Assembly (NCBI RefSeq): GCF_000260985.4 | Contig: NC_017857.3 | Span: forward strand, 1,922,001-1,986,000 | DNA: 64,000 bases | Origin: Methylophaga nitratireducenticrescens | GTDB lineage: Bacteria > Pseudomonadota > Gammaproteobacteria > Nitrosococcales > Methylophagaceae | Direction: 5' to 3' | Shown here: one piece after another, positions 38,327 to 46,905 of the stretch | How positions within the stretch are numbered: position 1 is the stretch's first letter | Layout of the letters: each line of letters starts with the position of its first letter | Position numbers and translations under genes: made by a program | The notes under the pieces: model-generated | The model's database searches: none | Seen by the model: the letters and a program-made list of their open reading frames with translations, nothing else | Told to the model about the DNA's origin: nothing

Positions 38327-40561
38327 ATGACTAAACACAAGTTCACCGTCACCGCAGCACGTGGCATGTTGCCGTTGCTGGAAACCGAACTCAAACAAAT
38401 CGGTATTAAACAATACAAAACAGAGGCGGGCAGCATACGTTTCACCGGTAGCCTTAAAGAAGCCTATCAAGTCTGTTTATGGTCACGCGTCGCAGTCAGA
38501 GTGCTGATGCCAATCGCTCATTTCACCGCCGAAACCACCGATCAGCTTTATAACGGGATTAAAGAGTACGCCTGGGAAGAGCATATCGATGCTGAAGACA
38601 CCACTCTGGCAATTGATTTCAATAGTTTCCGTTCGAAAATCCATCATACCCAGTTTGGTGCGCAGAAAGTTAAAGATGCCATCGTTGATCGATTACGTGA
38701 TTTATCGGGTAAAAGACCATCTGTAGATTTGCATCAACCGGATCTGCGGGTAAATGTTTATCTTAAACATAATCAGGCGATTGTCAGTATTGATTTATCC
38801 GGCGAAAGTTTACATAAACGCGGCTATCGTGTCAGTCAGACTAATGCTCCGATAAAGGAACATCTGGCGGCAGCCATATTATTGTCTGCTGAGTGGTCAA
38901 AGCTTGCCCGTGAAGGTTGGGCATTGCTGGATCCGATGTGTGGTAGTGGTACCTTTTTGATCGAAGCAGCATTGATGGCAGCCGATATTGCACCCGGTTT
39001 ACAGCGAGATTATTTTGGTTTTCTCTACTGGAAGCAGCATGACAAGGCTGCCTGGCAGCAATTAAAAGCGGATGCTGAAAGAAGACGCCTCAGTGGACTG
39101 GCGCGATTGCCGATGATAATGGGCGGGGATGAGGATAAATCTGCCGTTACGGCGGCCCAAGCCAATATTGAAGCCGCCGGACTGAGTGATCGTATTCAGG
39201 TTATCCATCGTGATCTGCAGAACTGGGCGACGGTCGCTCAAACCTTACCTGACGTTGGGTTAGTGGTTTCAAACCCACCCTACGGGCAACGTATTGGTGA
39301 TGCCGCTTCGTTACATAATGTTTACGAAGCGCTTGGTGATTTAGTGAATCACCATTTACCGGCATGGCGAACGACCATTATTACCGACAACGCCCAGTTG
39401 GGTAAATTGACCGGCCTCACTCTATTTGACAGCAAGCCCTTTGACAATGGCCCGATTGCCTGTGAAGTCTTGTCATATCGTGCCCCCAAACCATTACGCC
39501 GTGATGCCAAACCGGTGCAACAGGAGATGTCAGCTTCACCTTCACCGTGGGATAAAACGCCGAAAACCAAAGCAAAACCTGCTGTTAGTTCATCGGTGGT
39601 GGAAAATGTTTCTCCACAAGCGGAGATGTTCGCTAATCGATTAAAAAAGAATGTTCGGCATTTAGCCAAATGGGCACGCAAAAACCAGCTGGATTGTTAC
39701 CGGCTTTATGATGCTGATTTACCCGATTATGCTGTGGCTATTGATGTCTACGGAGATTACGTTCATGTGCAGGAATATGCACCGCCAGCGGATATCGATC
39801 CGTTAAAAGCCAGTGAACGTCTGGATGAAGTCATGCAAATCATTCCGGCTGTGTTGGGTGTAAAGGACGATAAAGTTGCGCTAAAGCTACGTCAGAAACA
39901 ACGTGGTTCTAATCAGTATGAGTCACAGGCGGCTTTACGTCAGCGTTTTGAAGTACGGGAAAATGATCTTCGCTTCTGGATTAATCTAACGGATTACCTT
40001 GATACCGGATTATTTCTGGATCACCGAATCACCCGGCAGATGCTGGCTGAAAACAGCAGAGACAAAGCCTTTCTGAATCTGTTTGCCTATACCGGCAGTG
40101 CGACGGTTTATGCTGCTGCAGGCGGCGCTAAATCGACTACCACCGTAGATATGTCAAATACTTACCTTGGCTGGGCCAGAGATAATATGCAATTGAATAA
40201 CTTTGTTGGTGAGCAGCATCAATTTATTCGTGCGGATGTATTGGCCTGGTTAAATGAGCCTGCAACGCAGGATTTACGTTTTGATTTGATATTTGTTGAT
40301 CCGCCGACCTTTTCCAACTCCAACAAAATGGAAGGGGTGTTTGATATTCAGCGGGACTATAGCGATATGCTGCAAAAGGTGGCAGGCATGTTGAATCCTG
40401 GCGGTGAAATATTCTTTTCAACCAATCGCCGTGATTTCAAACTGAATGCATCGGCATTGAAAGCTCTGGATATAAAAGATATTAGCAAAGCTACGCTACC
40501 AATTGATTTTGAACGTAATTCAAAAATTCATTATTGCTGGCGAATGCAAAAATCAGCTTGA
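38327..40561 (+). CDS. rlmL: Bifunctional 23S rRNA methyltransferase RlmKL (m2G2445/m7G2069)
   Basis: A 744-residue fusion enzyme that modifies two guanines in helix 74 of 23S rRNA. The N-terminal half has a THUMP domain (about 45-155) and a methyltransferase with DPMCGSGTFLIEAAL (about 204-218) and catalytic SNPPYGQR (m2G, RlmL). The C-terminal half is the RlmK m7G domain, with FLDHRITRQML, FLNLFAYTGSATVYAAAGGA and IFVDPPTFSNS. Length and order match E. coli RlmKL. It is divergent from yhbY. Its last 9 bp overlap the 3' end of the convergent parA-like gene. Confidence 0.95.
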   Translation: MTKHKFTVTAARGMLPLLETELKQIGIKQYKTEAGSIRFTGSLKEAYQVCLWSRVAVRVLMPIAHFTAETTDQLYNGIKEYAWEEHIDAEDTTLAIDFNSFRSKIHHTQFGAQKVKDAIVDRLRDLSGKRPSVDLHQPDLRVNVYLKHNQAIVSIDLSGESLHKRGYRVSQTNAPIKEHLAAAILLSAEWSKLAREGWALLDPMCGSGTFLIEAALMAADIAPGLQRDYFGFLYWKQHDKAAWQQLKADAERRRLSGLARLPMIMGGDEDKSAVTAAQANIEAAGLSDRIQVIHRDLQNWATVAQTLPDVGLVVSNPPYGQRIGDAASLHNVYEALGDLVNHHLPAWRTTIITDNAQLGKLTGLTLFDSKPFDNGPIACEVLSYRAPKPLRRDAKPVQQEMSASPSPWDKTPKTKAKPAVSSSVVENVSPQAEMFANRLKKNVRHLAKWARKNQLDCYRLYDADLPDYAVAIDVYGDYVHVQEYAPPADIDPLKASERLDEVMQIIPAVLGVKDDKVALKLRQKQRGSNQYESQAALRQRFEVRENDLRFWINLTDYLDTGLFLDHRITRQMLAENSRDKAFLNLFAYTGSATVYAAAGGAKSTTTVDMSNTYLGWARDNMQLNNFVGEQHQFIRADVLAWLNEPATQDLRFDLIFVDPPTFSNSNKMEGVFDIQRDYSDMLQKVAGMLNPGGEIFFSTNRRDFKLNASALKALDIKDISKATLPIDFERNSKIHYCWRMQKSA

Positions 40562-41305
40562 GCTATCAAGCGTGAGTTTAATTTCCTGCCACAATGCCTG
40601 GTAGGCTTTATTGACTGTTGAATTTGCCGCAAAAGCCGCCAAAGGTGCTCTGACTTCACCCATTTTTTCCACTACGGCGGCATAAGGGATAGCTGTTTGC
40701 AATCCGTGTTTTAAAACTTTAGGCGGATGAGCCAGCATTACTCGATGCAGACTGCGACGGCGATCTGCCATGGTAAAAAAAGCGTGCAGACGTTTAGGTT
40801 TAAGATTGTTTTCTTTGAAGAAGTCACGCGTTTGTTCAAATGTTCGCATCGATAAATGGCTGGGAATAATCGGCACATAAATTACGTCAGCCGCAGTAAA
40901 CATTTGTTCAGTTAATTCCGAAAAGCTGGGTGGACAATCCAGAACAATTAACGAATAGCTTTCACCAAACGGGGCTAACAGTTTTGCCAGTTGATTTTTA
41001 TTATCCCCAGCTTTTGCCAGGTCCAAATCCATTTGCCGGAATGAAAAATCGGCCGGAATAATATCCAACAACGGATAATCCGTGTTCTTGACCAATTCCC
41101 CAATCGGGGTTTTGCCTGACAACAGTTTTTTGGCTTCCGCTTTAGATTTACTTTTGCGTTGCAACAACCAGCTGGCAGCACCTTGCGGATCCAAATCCCA
41201 TAATAGCGTAGGAATGCCCTCATTTGCGGCTTGCCAGGCAATATTTACTGCAGATGTGGTCTTACCCACACCACCTTTCAGATTAAAAAATGCGATTATT
41301 TGCAT
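40553..41305 (-). CDS. Orphan ParA/MinD-family ATPase linked to polyphosphate kinase
   Basis: A 250-residue deviant Walker A ATPase. The motif KGGVGKTT (K10-T17) has the signature lysine needed for dimer formation. LLWDLDPQGAASWLL is the switch region and IVLDCPPS the Walker B region. ParA proteins form ATP-dependent gradients on the nucleoid that position plasmids, chromosomes or large protein assemblies. No ParB gene or parS-like repeat is nearby, so chromosome partition is unlikely. The ATG is two bases after the ppk stop, and both genes are probably transcribed from the Pho-box promoter. I infer that its cargo may be polyphosphate granules or Ppk itself. Confidence 0.82.
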   Translation of the reverse strand: MQIIAFFNLKGGVGKTTSAVNIAWQAANEGIPTLLWDLDPQGAASWLLQRKSKSKAEAKKLLSGKTPIGELVKNTDYPLLDIIPADFSFRQMDLDLAKAGDNKNQLAKLLAPFGESYSLIVLDCPPSFSELTEQMFTAADVIYVPIIPSHLSMRTFEQTRDFFKENNLKPKRLHAFFTMADRRRSLHRVMLAHPPKVLKHGLQTAIPYAAVVEKMGEVRAPLAAFAANSTVNKAYQALWQEIKLTLDSSS

Positions 41306-41307
41306 GA

Positions 41308-43398
41308 TTAATTGGTTTTCGCCAATTGTTCCAGAAGCGTGTTCTGAGCACTGATCATTGCATCTCCTTCGTTGCGGGGGGCACGCCGATAGCGACCATC
41401 AGCCGATAAAACCCACGCCTGAGTATTATCAGTAAGGTACAGATTCAGATCATCGATAATTCGTTTTTGCAGGCGTTTTGACTCAATTGGGAAACAGGTC
41501 TCGACTCGACGTAGCAGGTTACGTTTCATCAAATCGGCACTACCTGCCCAGACTTCAAAATCGCCGCCATTTTCGAAATAAAATACCCGAGTGTGCTCGA
41601 GAAAACGACCAATGATGCCTCGCACCTGGATATTTTCCGAAACGCCTGCAACCCCCGGTTTTAATGTGCAGATACCACGTACAATCAAATCTACTTTAAC
41701 ACCTGCAATGGACGCACGATAGAAGGCATTAATCATTTCAGGTTCAACCAATGCATTGACCTTAACAATGATATGCGCGTTTTTGCCGGCTTCAGCGTGA
41801 GCAATTTCCCGATTAATTTTATCCAGTAAACCTTGATGCAGATTGAATGGTGCATGCATTAATTTATGCATTTTGGGGATTTTCCCCAAGCTGGTGAGCT
41901 GGATAAACAGGTTATTAACGTCTTCACCAATCTGTTTGTCTGAGGTCAATAATCCATAATCGGTATAAATACGAGAAGTACTACGATGGTAGTTACCGGT
42001 ACCCAGATGGACGTAACGACGTAATTTATTATTTTCACGACGCAGAATGAGCAACATTTTGGCATGGGTTTTATAGCCAACAATGCCATAGACGACATGA
42101 GCACCCGCCTGTTGTAACTTGGATGCCAACGCAACATTGGCTTCTTCATCAAAACGCGCCCGCAACTCAATAACCACAGTGACTTCTTTTCCGCCGTGAG
42201 CGGCGGCAACCAATGCATCGACAATGGGTGAAACAGCACCTGTACGATACAGGGTTTGTTTGATAGCCAGCACGCTGGAATCGGAAGCCGCCTGTTTGAT
42301 CAGATCAATGACGGGGGTAAAGGATTGAAAGGGATGATGTAAAAGAACATCCTTCTGTTTTAACAGCCCAAAGATTTCCACCTCTGACGTCAGACCATTT
42401 GGTCGTCCCTGAGTAAAGGGTTTGAATTTCAAATCCGAACGTTCAACCATTGAATGCAAAGCCTGCAAACGGCTTAGATTCACAGGGCCATTGACCAAAT
42501 AGACGTTATCCTGATGCATTGCACACTGGTCACGCAGGAAATTAACCATTTCTTCAGGGCAGTTATGCGCAATCTCAAGTCGTACTTCGTCACCGTAATT
42601 ACGATGCGTCAATTCATCTGCAATGGTTGCCAGCAAATCACTGGTTTCTTCTGTATCAATGGCTAAATCACTGTTTCGGGTAACGCGAAATTGATAACAG
42701 CCCTTGATCTTCATCCCAAAAAACAAATCATCGGCAAACGCATGAATAATTGATGATAAAAACACAAAGTGATATTGACCCGGTTCACATAACTCCGGAG
42801 GCAGCTGGATCACCCGTGGTAGCGCTCTAGGGGCCTGTAAAATGGCAAAACCGATATTGCGGCCAAAAGCATCTTTGCCATCCATCGATACAATAAAATT
42901 TAAACTTTTATTGAGTAATCGGGGAAATGGATGTGAGGAGTCCAATCCAATAGGGCTGAGGATAGGTTGAATTTCATCACGAAAATACTGTTCCAGCCAG
43001 GCACTATGTTCACTGGTCCACATCGGCCTTGGCAGGACTTTAATACCTTCCTGCTCCAGTAACGGTAATAATTCATTGTTAAGTACTGAATATTGCTCAT
43101 CAACCAATTCATGGGCACGTATGCTGATCAACCTTAATGCTTCCTGAGCGCTGATTTGATCAGCTTCCAGGTAGGGATCGCCAATTTCGATCTGTTGGAT
43201 CAGACCGGCCACTCGTACTTCAAAAAATTCATCCAGATTGGTACTGGAAATACACAGATAATTCAGTCTTTCCAGCAATGGCACACTGGGATCCAGAGCT
43301 TGTTGTAATACGCGCCAATTGAACTCCAGCAGACTCAACTCACGATTCAAGTAAAGGTCGGAGCTATTCAGATCAATTTGTGTTTCCATGTTTTCCAT
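41308..43398 (-). CDS. ppk1: Polyphosphate kinase 1
   Basis: Polymerises ATP gamma-phosphate into polyphosphate, reversibly. At 696 residues it is complete: N domain (LNRELSLLEFNWRVLQQA, STNLDEFFEVRVAG), head domain, and C1/C2 phospholipase-D-like domains. The autophosphorylated histidine is H445 in VGYKTHAKMLLI. LAIKQTLYRTG and VHLGTGNYH are further C-domain landmarks. The start is at ATG 43398, or the second ATG three codons on; neither has a strong ribosome site. A Pho box with a -10 element lies about 95-127 bp upstream, so induction under phosphate starvation by PhoB is likely. It is co-translated with the parA-like gene downstream. Confidence 0.96.
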   Translation of the reverse strand: MENMETQIDLNSSDLYLNRELSLLEFNWRVLQQALDPSVPLLERLNYLCISSTNLDEFFEVRVAGLIQQIEIGDPYLEADQISAQEALRLISIRAHELVDEQYSVLNNELLPLLEQEGIKVLPRPMWTSEHSAWLEQYFRDEIQPILSPIGLDSSHPFPRLLNKSLNFIVSMDGKDAFGRNIGFAILQAPRALPRVIQLPPELCEPGQYHFVFLSSIIHAFADDLFFGMKIKGCYQFRVTRNSDLAIDTEETSDLLATIADELTHRNYGDEVRLEIAHNCPEEMVNFLRDQCAMHQDNVYLVNGPVNLSRLQALHSMVERSDLKFKPFTQGRPNGLTSEVEIFGLLKQKDVLLHHPFQSFTPVIDLIKQAASDSSVLAIKQTLYRTGAVSPIVDALVAAAHGGKEVTVVIELRARFDEEANVALASKLQQAGAHVVYGIVGYKTHAKMLLILRRENNKLRRYVHLGTGNYHRSTSRIYTDYGLLTSDKQIGEDVNNLFIQLTSLGKIPKMHKLMHAPFNLHQGLLDKINREIAHAEAGKNAHIIVKVNALVEPEMINAFYRASIAGVKVDLIVRGICTLKPGVAGVSENIQVRGIIGRFLEHTRVFYFENGGDFEVWAGSADLMKRNLLRRVETCFPIESKRLQKRIIDDLNLYLTDNTQAWVLSADGRYRRAPRNEGDAMISAQNTLLEQLAKTN

Positions 43399-43491
43399 TT
43401 TGATGGCTTGTTTGAAGGTTAATTAACGATAAGCTTGAACATAAAAATTGCGGTAATTGTGTAGTGTTTATGTAACCCGACACCCCCAAGC

Positions 43492-43525
43492 AAACTAGAG
43501 GGATTTGATGACAATCTGATGACAA
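43492..43525 (-). promoter_or_regulatory. Pho box and -10 element upstream of ppk
   Basis: On the minus strand two TTGTCAT heptamers (43519-43525 and 43508-43514) are separated by 4 bp, the 11-bp repeat of a PhoB-binding Pho box (consensus CTGTCAT-N4-CTGTCAT). Exactly 10 bp after the second repeat comes TAGTTT (43492-43497), a usable -10, matching the architecture of PhoB-activated promoters that lack a -35. It lies just past the 3' end of the next gene upstream. Confidence 0.75.
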
Positions 43526-43526
43526 C

Positions 43527-44006
43527 CTACCAACGATATTTGTCATAGTTTTCCGGATTCGCCCAGAAACGACTGTTCAGCCAGTCGCGCTTGGGTTGGT
43601 AATTTTCAATAGCATAACTGAACACCTGTAAACCATCACTGGTTCCGGCAATATGATGCAGGCCCATGGCCAGATAATCGTGAAATTGCCATCCTTGTTT
43701 TTGCGCCAGCGCAGGATCGGCAATCAAAATGATATGTGGTGCATGCAAATTGCGTAAATAGCCCAGCCATTGTTGTCCGGCCTGTAACGGCAAAGTTTCC
43801 GTCAAATCGCTGATTACCGCCAGATCCACACTGTGAATTTGCTTGAGTTGTGCTTGTTCAAATGGTGTCGCCAGCGCCAGTGATCTGGTATCTTGGCAGT
43901 CGTTCAGGCATAGCCTGGCCGACTCTCCCGCAACCAATACAGATTGCGGATCAAATTGCTGTATCAGCGTACTGAGCAGCGAAGATAATAAGACTGATTG
44001 ATTCAT
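43527..44006 (-). CDS. Conserved hypothetical protein (DUF6231-like)
   Basis: A 159-residue soluble protein with a Rossmann-like alternation: SVLVAGESA, VDLAVISDLTETL, and APHIILIADPALAQ as successive strands. It ends in a conserved-looking aromatic tail FWANPENYDKYRW. I associate this with DUF6231, a small gammaproteobacterial family without assigned function; that link is from memory. It has no SAM or nucleotide motif I can assign. It is head-to-head with ycgN, with overlapping start codons, and its 3' end lies beside the Pho box of ppk. Confidence 0.65.
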   Translation of the reverse strand: MNQSVLLSSLLSTLIQQFDPQSVLVAGESARLCLNDCQDTRSLALATPFEQAQLKQIHSVDLAVISDLTETLPLQAGQQWLGYLRNLHAPHIILIADPALAQKQGWQFHDYLAMGLHHIAGTSDGLQVFSYAIENYQPKRDWLNSRFWANPENYDKYRW

Positions 44007-44478
44007 GACTGACCAGCATAAAACATCTACCGAGTTCTGGAAACATAAACGTCTTGGACAGATGACACATACCGAGTGGGAAAGCCTTTGCGATGGCTGT
44101 GGACGATGCTGTCTGCATAAACTTGAAGATGATGCCGATGAACGGATGTATTACACCCGTGTAGCCTGTGAATTACTGGATATTTCAACATGTCGCTGTA
44201 AGGATTATGCGAATCGTCAAAAGACTGTGCCGGATTGTATCCAACTCAGCGTAGAGCAGGCACACTTTTTTGACTGGTTGCCCGATACCTGCGCCTATCG
44301 TTTACTGGCCGAAGGCGAATCGTTACCAGAATGGCACCCATTGATTACCGGTGACCCTCAAAGTGTGATGGATGCAGGAGTTTCTGTTCGCAATGTGGCT
44401 ATTAGCGAATCAGAAGATATAGATCTAACCGAAGAGGTTATTGCGTTGCAGCCACCTGTTTACCCGCATGACACCTGA
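44005..44478 (+). CDS. ycgN: YcgN-family cysteine-cluster protein (UPF0260)
   Basis: A 157-residue member of the UPF0260/YkgJ cysteine-cluster proteins, presumed to bind zinc or an iron-sulfur cluster. It has the family core LCDGCGRCCLHKLED near residues 30-44. Further cysteines lie at STCRCKDYANRQ and PDCIQL, then WLPDTCAYRLLAEG and LPEWHPLITGD. The start at 44005 gives the usual short lead before FWKHKRLGQMT. Its ATG shares two bases (CATG) with the divergent gene's ATG. Downstream, the next gene begins inside its last 11 bp. Function unknown. Confidence 0.88.
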   Translation: MTDQHKTSTEFWKHKRLGQMTHTEWESLCDGCGRCCLHKLEDDADERMYYTRVACELLDISTCRCKDYANRQKTVPDCIQLSVEQAHFFDWLPDTCAYRLLAEGESLPEWHPLITGDPQSVMDAGVSVRNVAISESEDIDLTEEVIALQPPVYPHDT

Positions 44479-44893
44479 AGAAAGCCGCGAATTTACCACT
44501 CGTCTGGAACAAGCTGCATTGACGCTGCTGGAGATGGAAATTTACCGAAAACCTGATGATTTGGCTCGTCGTTTTGGACTACCATTGCCAGTGGTGCGTT
44601 ACTGGTGGCGCCATACTGATGAAAAAACACGTCCAGTCGATCAAAACAGTTTGTCACCCCGGGAAGTAAAAGTCATTCGTAAAGCCACCCAAACCCTGGA
44701 AGGATGGGAAAAGATCAAACGTTATCGCCCGCCATGTGGTGCACGATTACCAGGCGGGAAGAAGTGCAAACGTTCAGTGGCGATCCGCCAGCCTGAAGCA
44801 TGGTCGCTGGGCGCTTTGGCTGATCGTTGTCGTTTACATGGCGGTAATGCCCGGCGCATCATTCGATCAAAATCCCAGAACGATACAGAATAA
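44468..44893 (+). CDS. Conserved hypothetical protein with CGA...HGG motif
   Basis: A basic protein of 141 residues. N-terminal helices (EFTTRLEQAALTLLEMEIYRK) lead into a helix-turn-helix-like stretch (KPDDLARRFGLPLPVVRYWW, about 29-48). The C-terminus has a metal-site-like set PPCGARLPGGKKCKR ... RCRLHGGNARR, resembling the HGGxSTG proteins. DNA binding is plausible but not shown. I start it at ATG 44468, which overlaps ycgN by 11 bp; a longer frame from 44441 overlaps more. It is probably co-transcribed with ycgN. Confidence 0.6.
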   Translation: MTPEESREFTTRLEQAALTLLEMEIYRKPDDLARRFGLPLPVVRYWWRHTDEKTRPVDQNSLSPREVKVIRKATQTLEGWEKIKRYRPPCGARLPGGKKCKRSVAIRQPEAWSLGALADRCRLHGGNARRIIRSKSQNDTE

Positions 44894-45062
44894 GGCCTTG
44901 TCATAGCCAAATAGCTGCGATGATTAATAACTCAACAAAGTAACGTTAAACAGTTTGCTGAGCAGACGAGCCAACATGAAAAATGAGCAGAAAAATTTGC
45001 CGTGTAGGATTATCTCTTAAGACAAGATCAAAAAGTTAATTTCTGCCAACCAGTCAAACACC

Positions 45063-45214
45063 AAACGTATGTATCGTGGGCATCTGGTTTTTGAAAAGGC
45101 GCAGACAGACTCAACATCAAAAGGGTTAACAGTCCCTCCCAACCGGTTGAGAAACAATCGTCCTCAAAGCCTAAAAGTAAACGGATTTATCGCGGCCAGA
45201 ACATAGAAGATTGA
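45063..45214 (+). pseudogene. Possible frameshifted DUF4278-like (YRG-repeat) small gene
   Basis: In the 398-bp gap before the aminopeptidase gene, KRMYRGHLVFEKA is encoded at 45063-45101 in one frame. [11 protein letters not shown] followed by a stop is encoded at 45179-45214 in another. The second frame is open back to about 45095 (KRVNSPSQPVEK), so a single frameshift near 45095-45100 would join both YRG motifs into one small protein. Two spaced YRG motifs are characteristic of DUF4278 proteins. No good start codon precedes the first motif apart from its own Met. Elsewhere in 44894-45291 I see nothing. Confidence 0.4.
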
Positions 45215-45291
45215 AACAATCGGCTGAATTTGTCACATTGATGCAACAAAATCGTTACCATATCGTCCAGTTTCATACTCCGGAATTCATC

Positions 45292-46584
45292 ATGAGCAGC
45301 ACGTCTCCCCATAACCTCAATCGTGGTTTACTTGATTTTATTGATGCTTCACCCACACCGTTTCATGCAGTCGCCAATATGAAAGCGGCTCTGGAGGCTG
45401 CTGGATATAAACCGCTTAATGAAAAAAACAGCTGGGGAACATTATCGACCGGTAGCTATTATGTTACCCGCAATGATTCCTCCATCATTGCGTTTAATCT
45501 GCCCGATATCAACTTGGCAGAAGCTGGCTTTCAAATGGTGGGGGCACATACCGATAGCCCTTGTTTAAAAGTCAAACCGCAACCAGGCACAGTAAAAAAT
45601 TCATTCTGGCAGCTGGGCGTTGAAGTATATGGTGGAGCTCTGTTAAACCCCTGGTTCGACCGCGATTTATCGATGGCCGGACGCGTAAGTTTTGCTGATG
45701 CTGATGGTCAATTAAGTCATGCGTTGGTTAATTTCAAAAAGCCTGTGGCGGCTATTCCTAGTCTGGCCATCCATCTGGATCGGGACGTTAATCAGAATCG
45801 CAGTATTAATCCGCAGCTACACCTGCCACCGATAGTGCTGCAAACCGAAGAGGGTGATAAACCGGACTTCCGTGCCTTACTCGAGCAACAGCTCAGATCC
45901 GAGCAGGGTGAACTGACGGTGGGTAAAGTGCTGGATTACGAAATCTGTTTTTACGATACCCAGCCGTCGGCGCTGGTCGGTATCAATGAAGACTTTATCA
46001 GTGCTGCGCGCCTGGACAATTTGCTGAGTTGTTATATTGGCTTGCAGGCGTTATTGGCCGGATCGAAAAATAAGGCCAATTTACTGGTATGCACAGATCA
46101 CGAAGAGGTCGGCAGTGTGTCGACCAGTGGCGCACAGGGAACCTTCTTGCCCGCCGTTCTGCAGCGTCTGGCCCAGGATAATGAAAGCTATCAACGAATT
46201 ATCCAGCACTCATTATTAATTTCTGCGGATAATGCGCACGGTATTCACCCCAACTATGCTGATCGGCATGATGAACAACATGGTCCCATTCTGAATAAAG
46301 GACCGGTGATTAAAAGTAATGCCAATCAACGCTATGCCACTAACAGTCAAAGCAGTGCACGTTTCCGGCAGCTTTGTGAACTGGCTGATGTGCCGGTGCA
46401 GGATTTTGTGGTGCGAACGGATATGGGCTGTGGCAGTACTATCGGTCCGTTGACTGCCAGTAATCTGGGCGTTCACACTCTGGATATAGGGGTACCAACT
46501 TTTGCCATGCATTCGATTCGAGAGCTTGCCGGCAGCCAGGACACTTCGCATTTATACAATGCGCTTAAACAGTTTTTTAATTAA
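45292..46584 (+). CDS. apeB: M18-family aminopeptidase
   Basis: A dinuclear-zinc aminopeptidase of 430 residues that removes acidic or other N-terminal residues, forming a large homo-oligomer. Zinc and catalytic motifs: [13 protein letters not shown] (His ligand with Asp), [17 protein letters not shown] (Glu general base and ligand), [11 protein letters not shown] (Asp ligand), and [14 protein letters not shown] with the C-terminal His in [10 protein letters not shown]. The start at ATG 45292 ([17 protein letters not shown]) gives the length of Pseudomonas ApeB (about 429). The frame is open to a TTG at 45211, but that extension has no family support. It is followed closely by two small genes. 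Confidence 0.93.
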   Translation: MSSTSPHNLNRGLLDFIDASPTPFHAVANMKAALEAAGYKPLNEKNSWGTLSTGSYYVTRNDSSIIAFNLPDINLAEAGFQMVGAHTDSPCLKVKPQPGTVKNSFWQLGVEVYGGALLNPWFDRDLSMAGRVSFADADGQLSHALVNFKKPVAAIPSLAIHLDRDVNQNRSINPQLHLPPIVLQTEEGDKPDFRALLEQQLRSEQGELTVGKVLDYEICFYDTQPSALVGINEDFISAARLDNLLSCYIGLQALLAGSKNKANLLVCTDHEEVGSVSTSGAQGTFLPAVLQRLAQDNESYQRIIQHSLLISADNAHGIHPNYADRHDEQHGPILNKGPVIKSNANQRYATNSQSSARFRQLCELADVPVQDFVVRTDMGCGSTIGPLTASNLGVHTLDIGVPTFAMHSIRELAGSQDTSHLYNALKQFFN

Positions 46585-46604
46585 ATCAAAGGAATATAAA
46601 CACT

Positions 46605-46889
46605 ATGTCAGAAACAGTTGATGAGTTAACGGTGACCTATCAGGAAGGCGATGTTACCACCGTCAAGGAACTCGATAAGGTTGTTCTTACCAAAGGTGCC
46701 TGGGCGACCGTGATGTTCCGTTATCAGGATCTGGATCGCAAAACTGGCGAGTTTGGTCCTGATAAATATACGATCCGTCGCTATCAAAAACGTAATGGTG
46801 AGTATGGCCAACGTTCAAAATTCAATATCTCCAGCCGCGATCAGGCGCAACAGATCATTGAAGCATTAACCCGCTGGACTAAAGACTGA
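46605..46889 (+). CDS. Conserved small hypothetical protein
   Basis: A 94-residue soluble protein: two antiparallel strands (VTTVKELDKVVLTKGAWATVMFRY), then KYTIRRYQKRNGEYGQRSKF, and a C-terminal helix (RDQAQQIIEALTRW). The strand-strand-helix pattern with basic and aromatic residues recalls PC4/YdbC-type single-strand nucleic-acid-binding folds, but I cannot confirm homology. AAGGA lies upstream of the ATG. It lies 20 bp after the aminopeptidase gene and 16 bp before the DUF445 gene, so it is probably in one operon with both. Confidence 0.65.
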   Translation: MSETVDELTVTYQEGDVTTVKELDKVVLTKGAWATVMFRYQDLDRKTGEFGPDKYTIRRYQKRNGEYGQRSKFNISSRDQAQQIIEALTRWTKD

Positions 46890-46905
46890 ATAGAATTAAC
46901 TGCCG

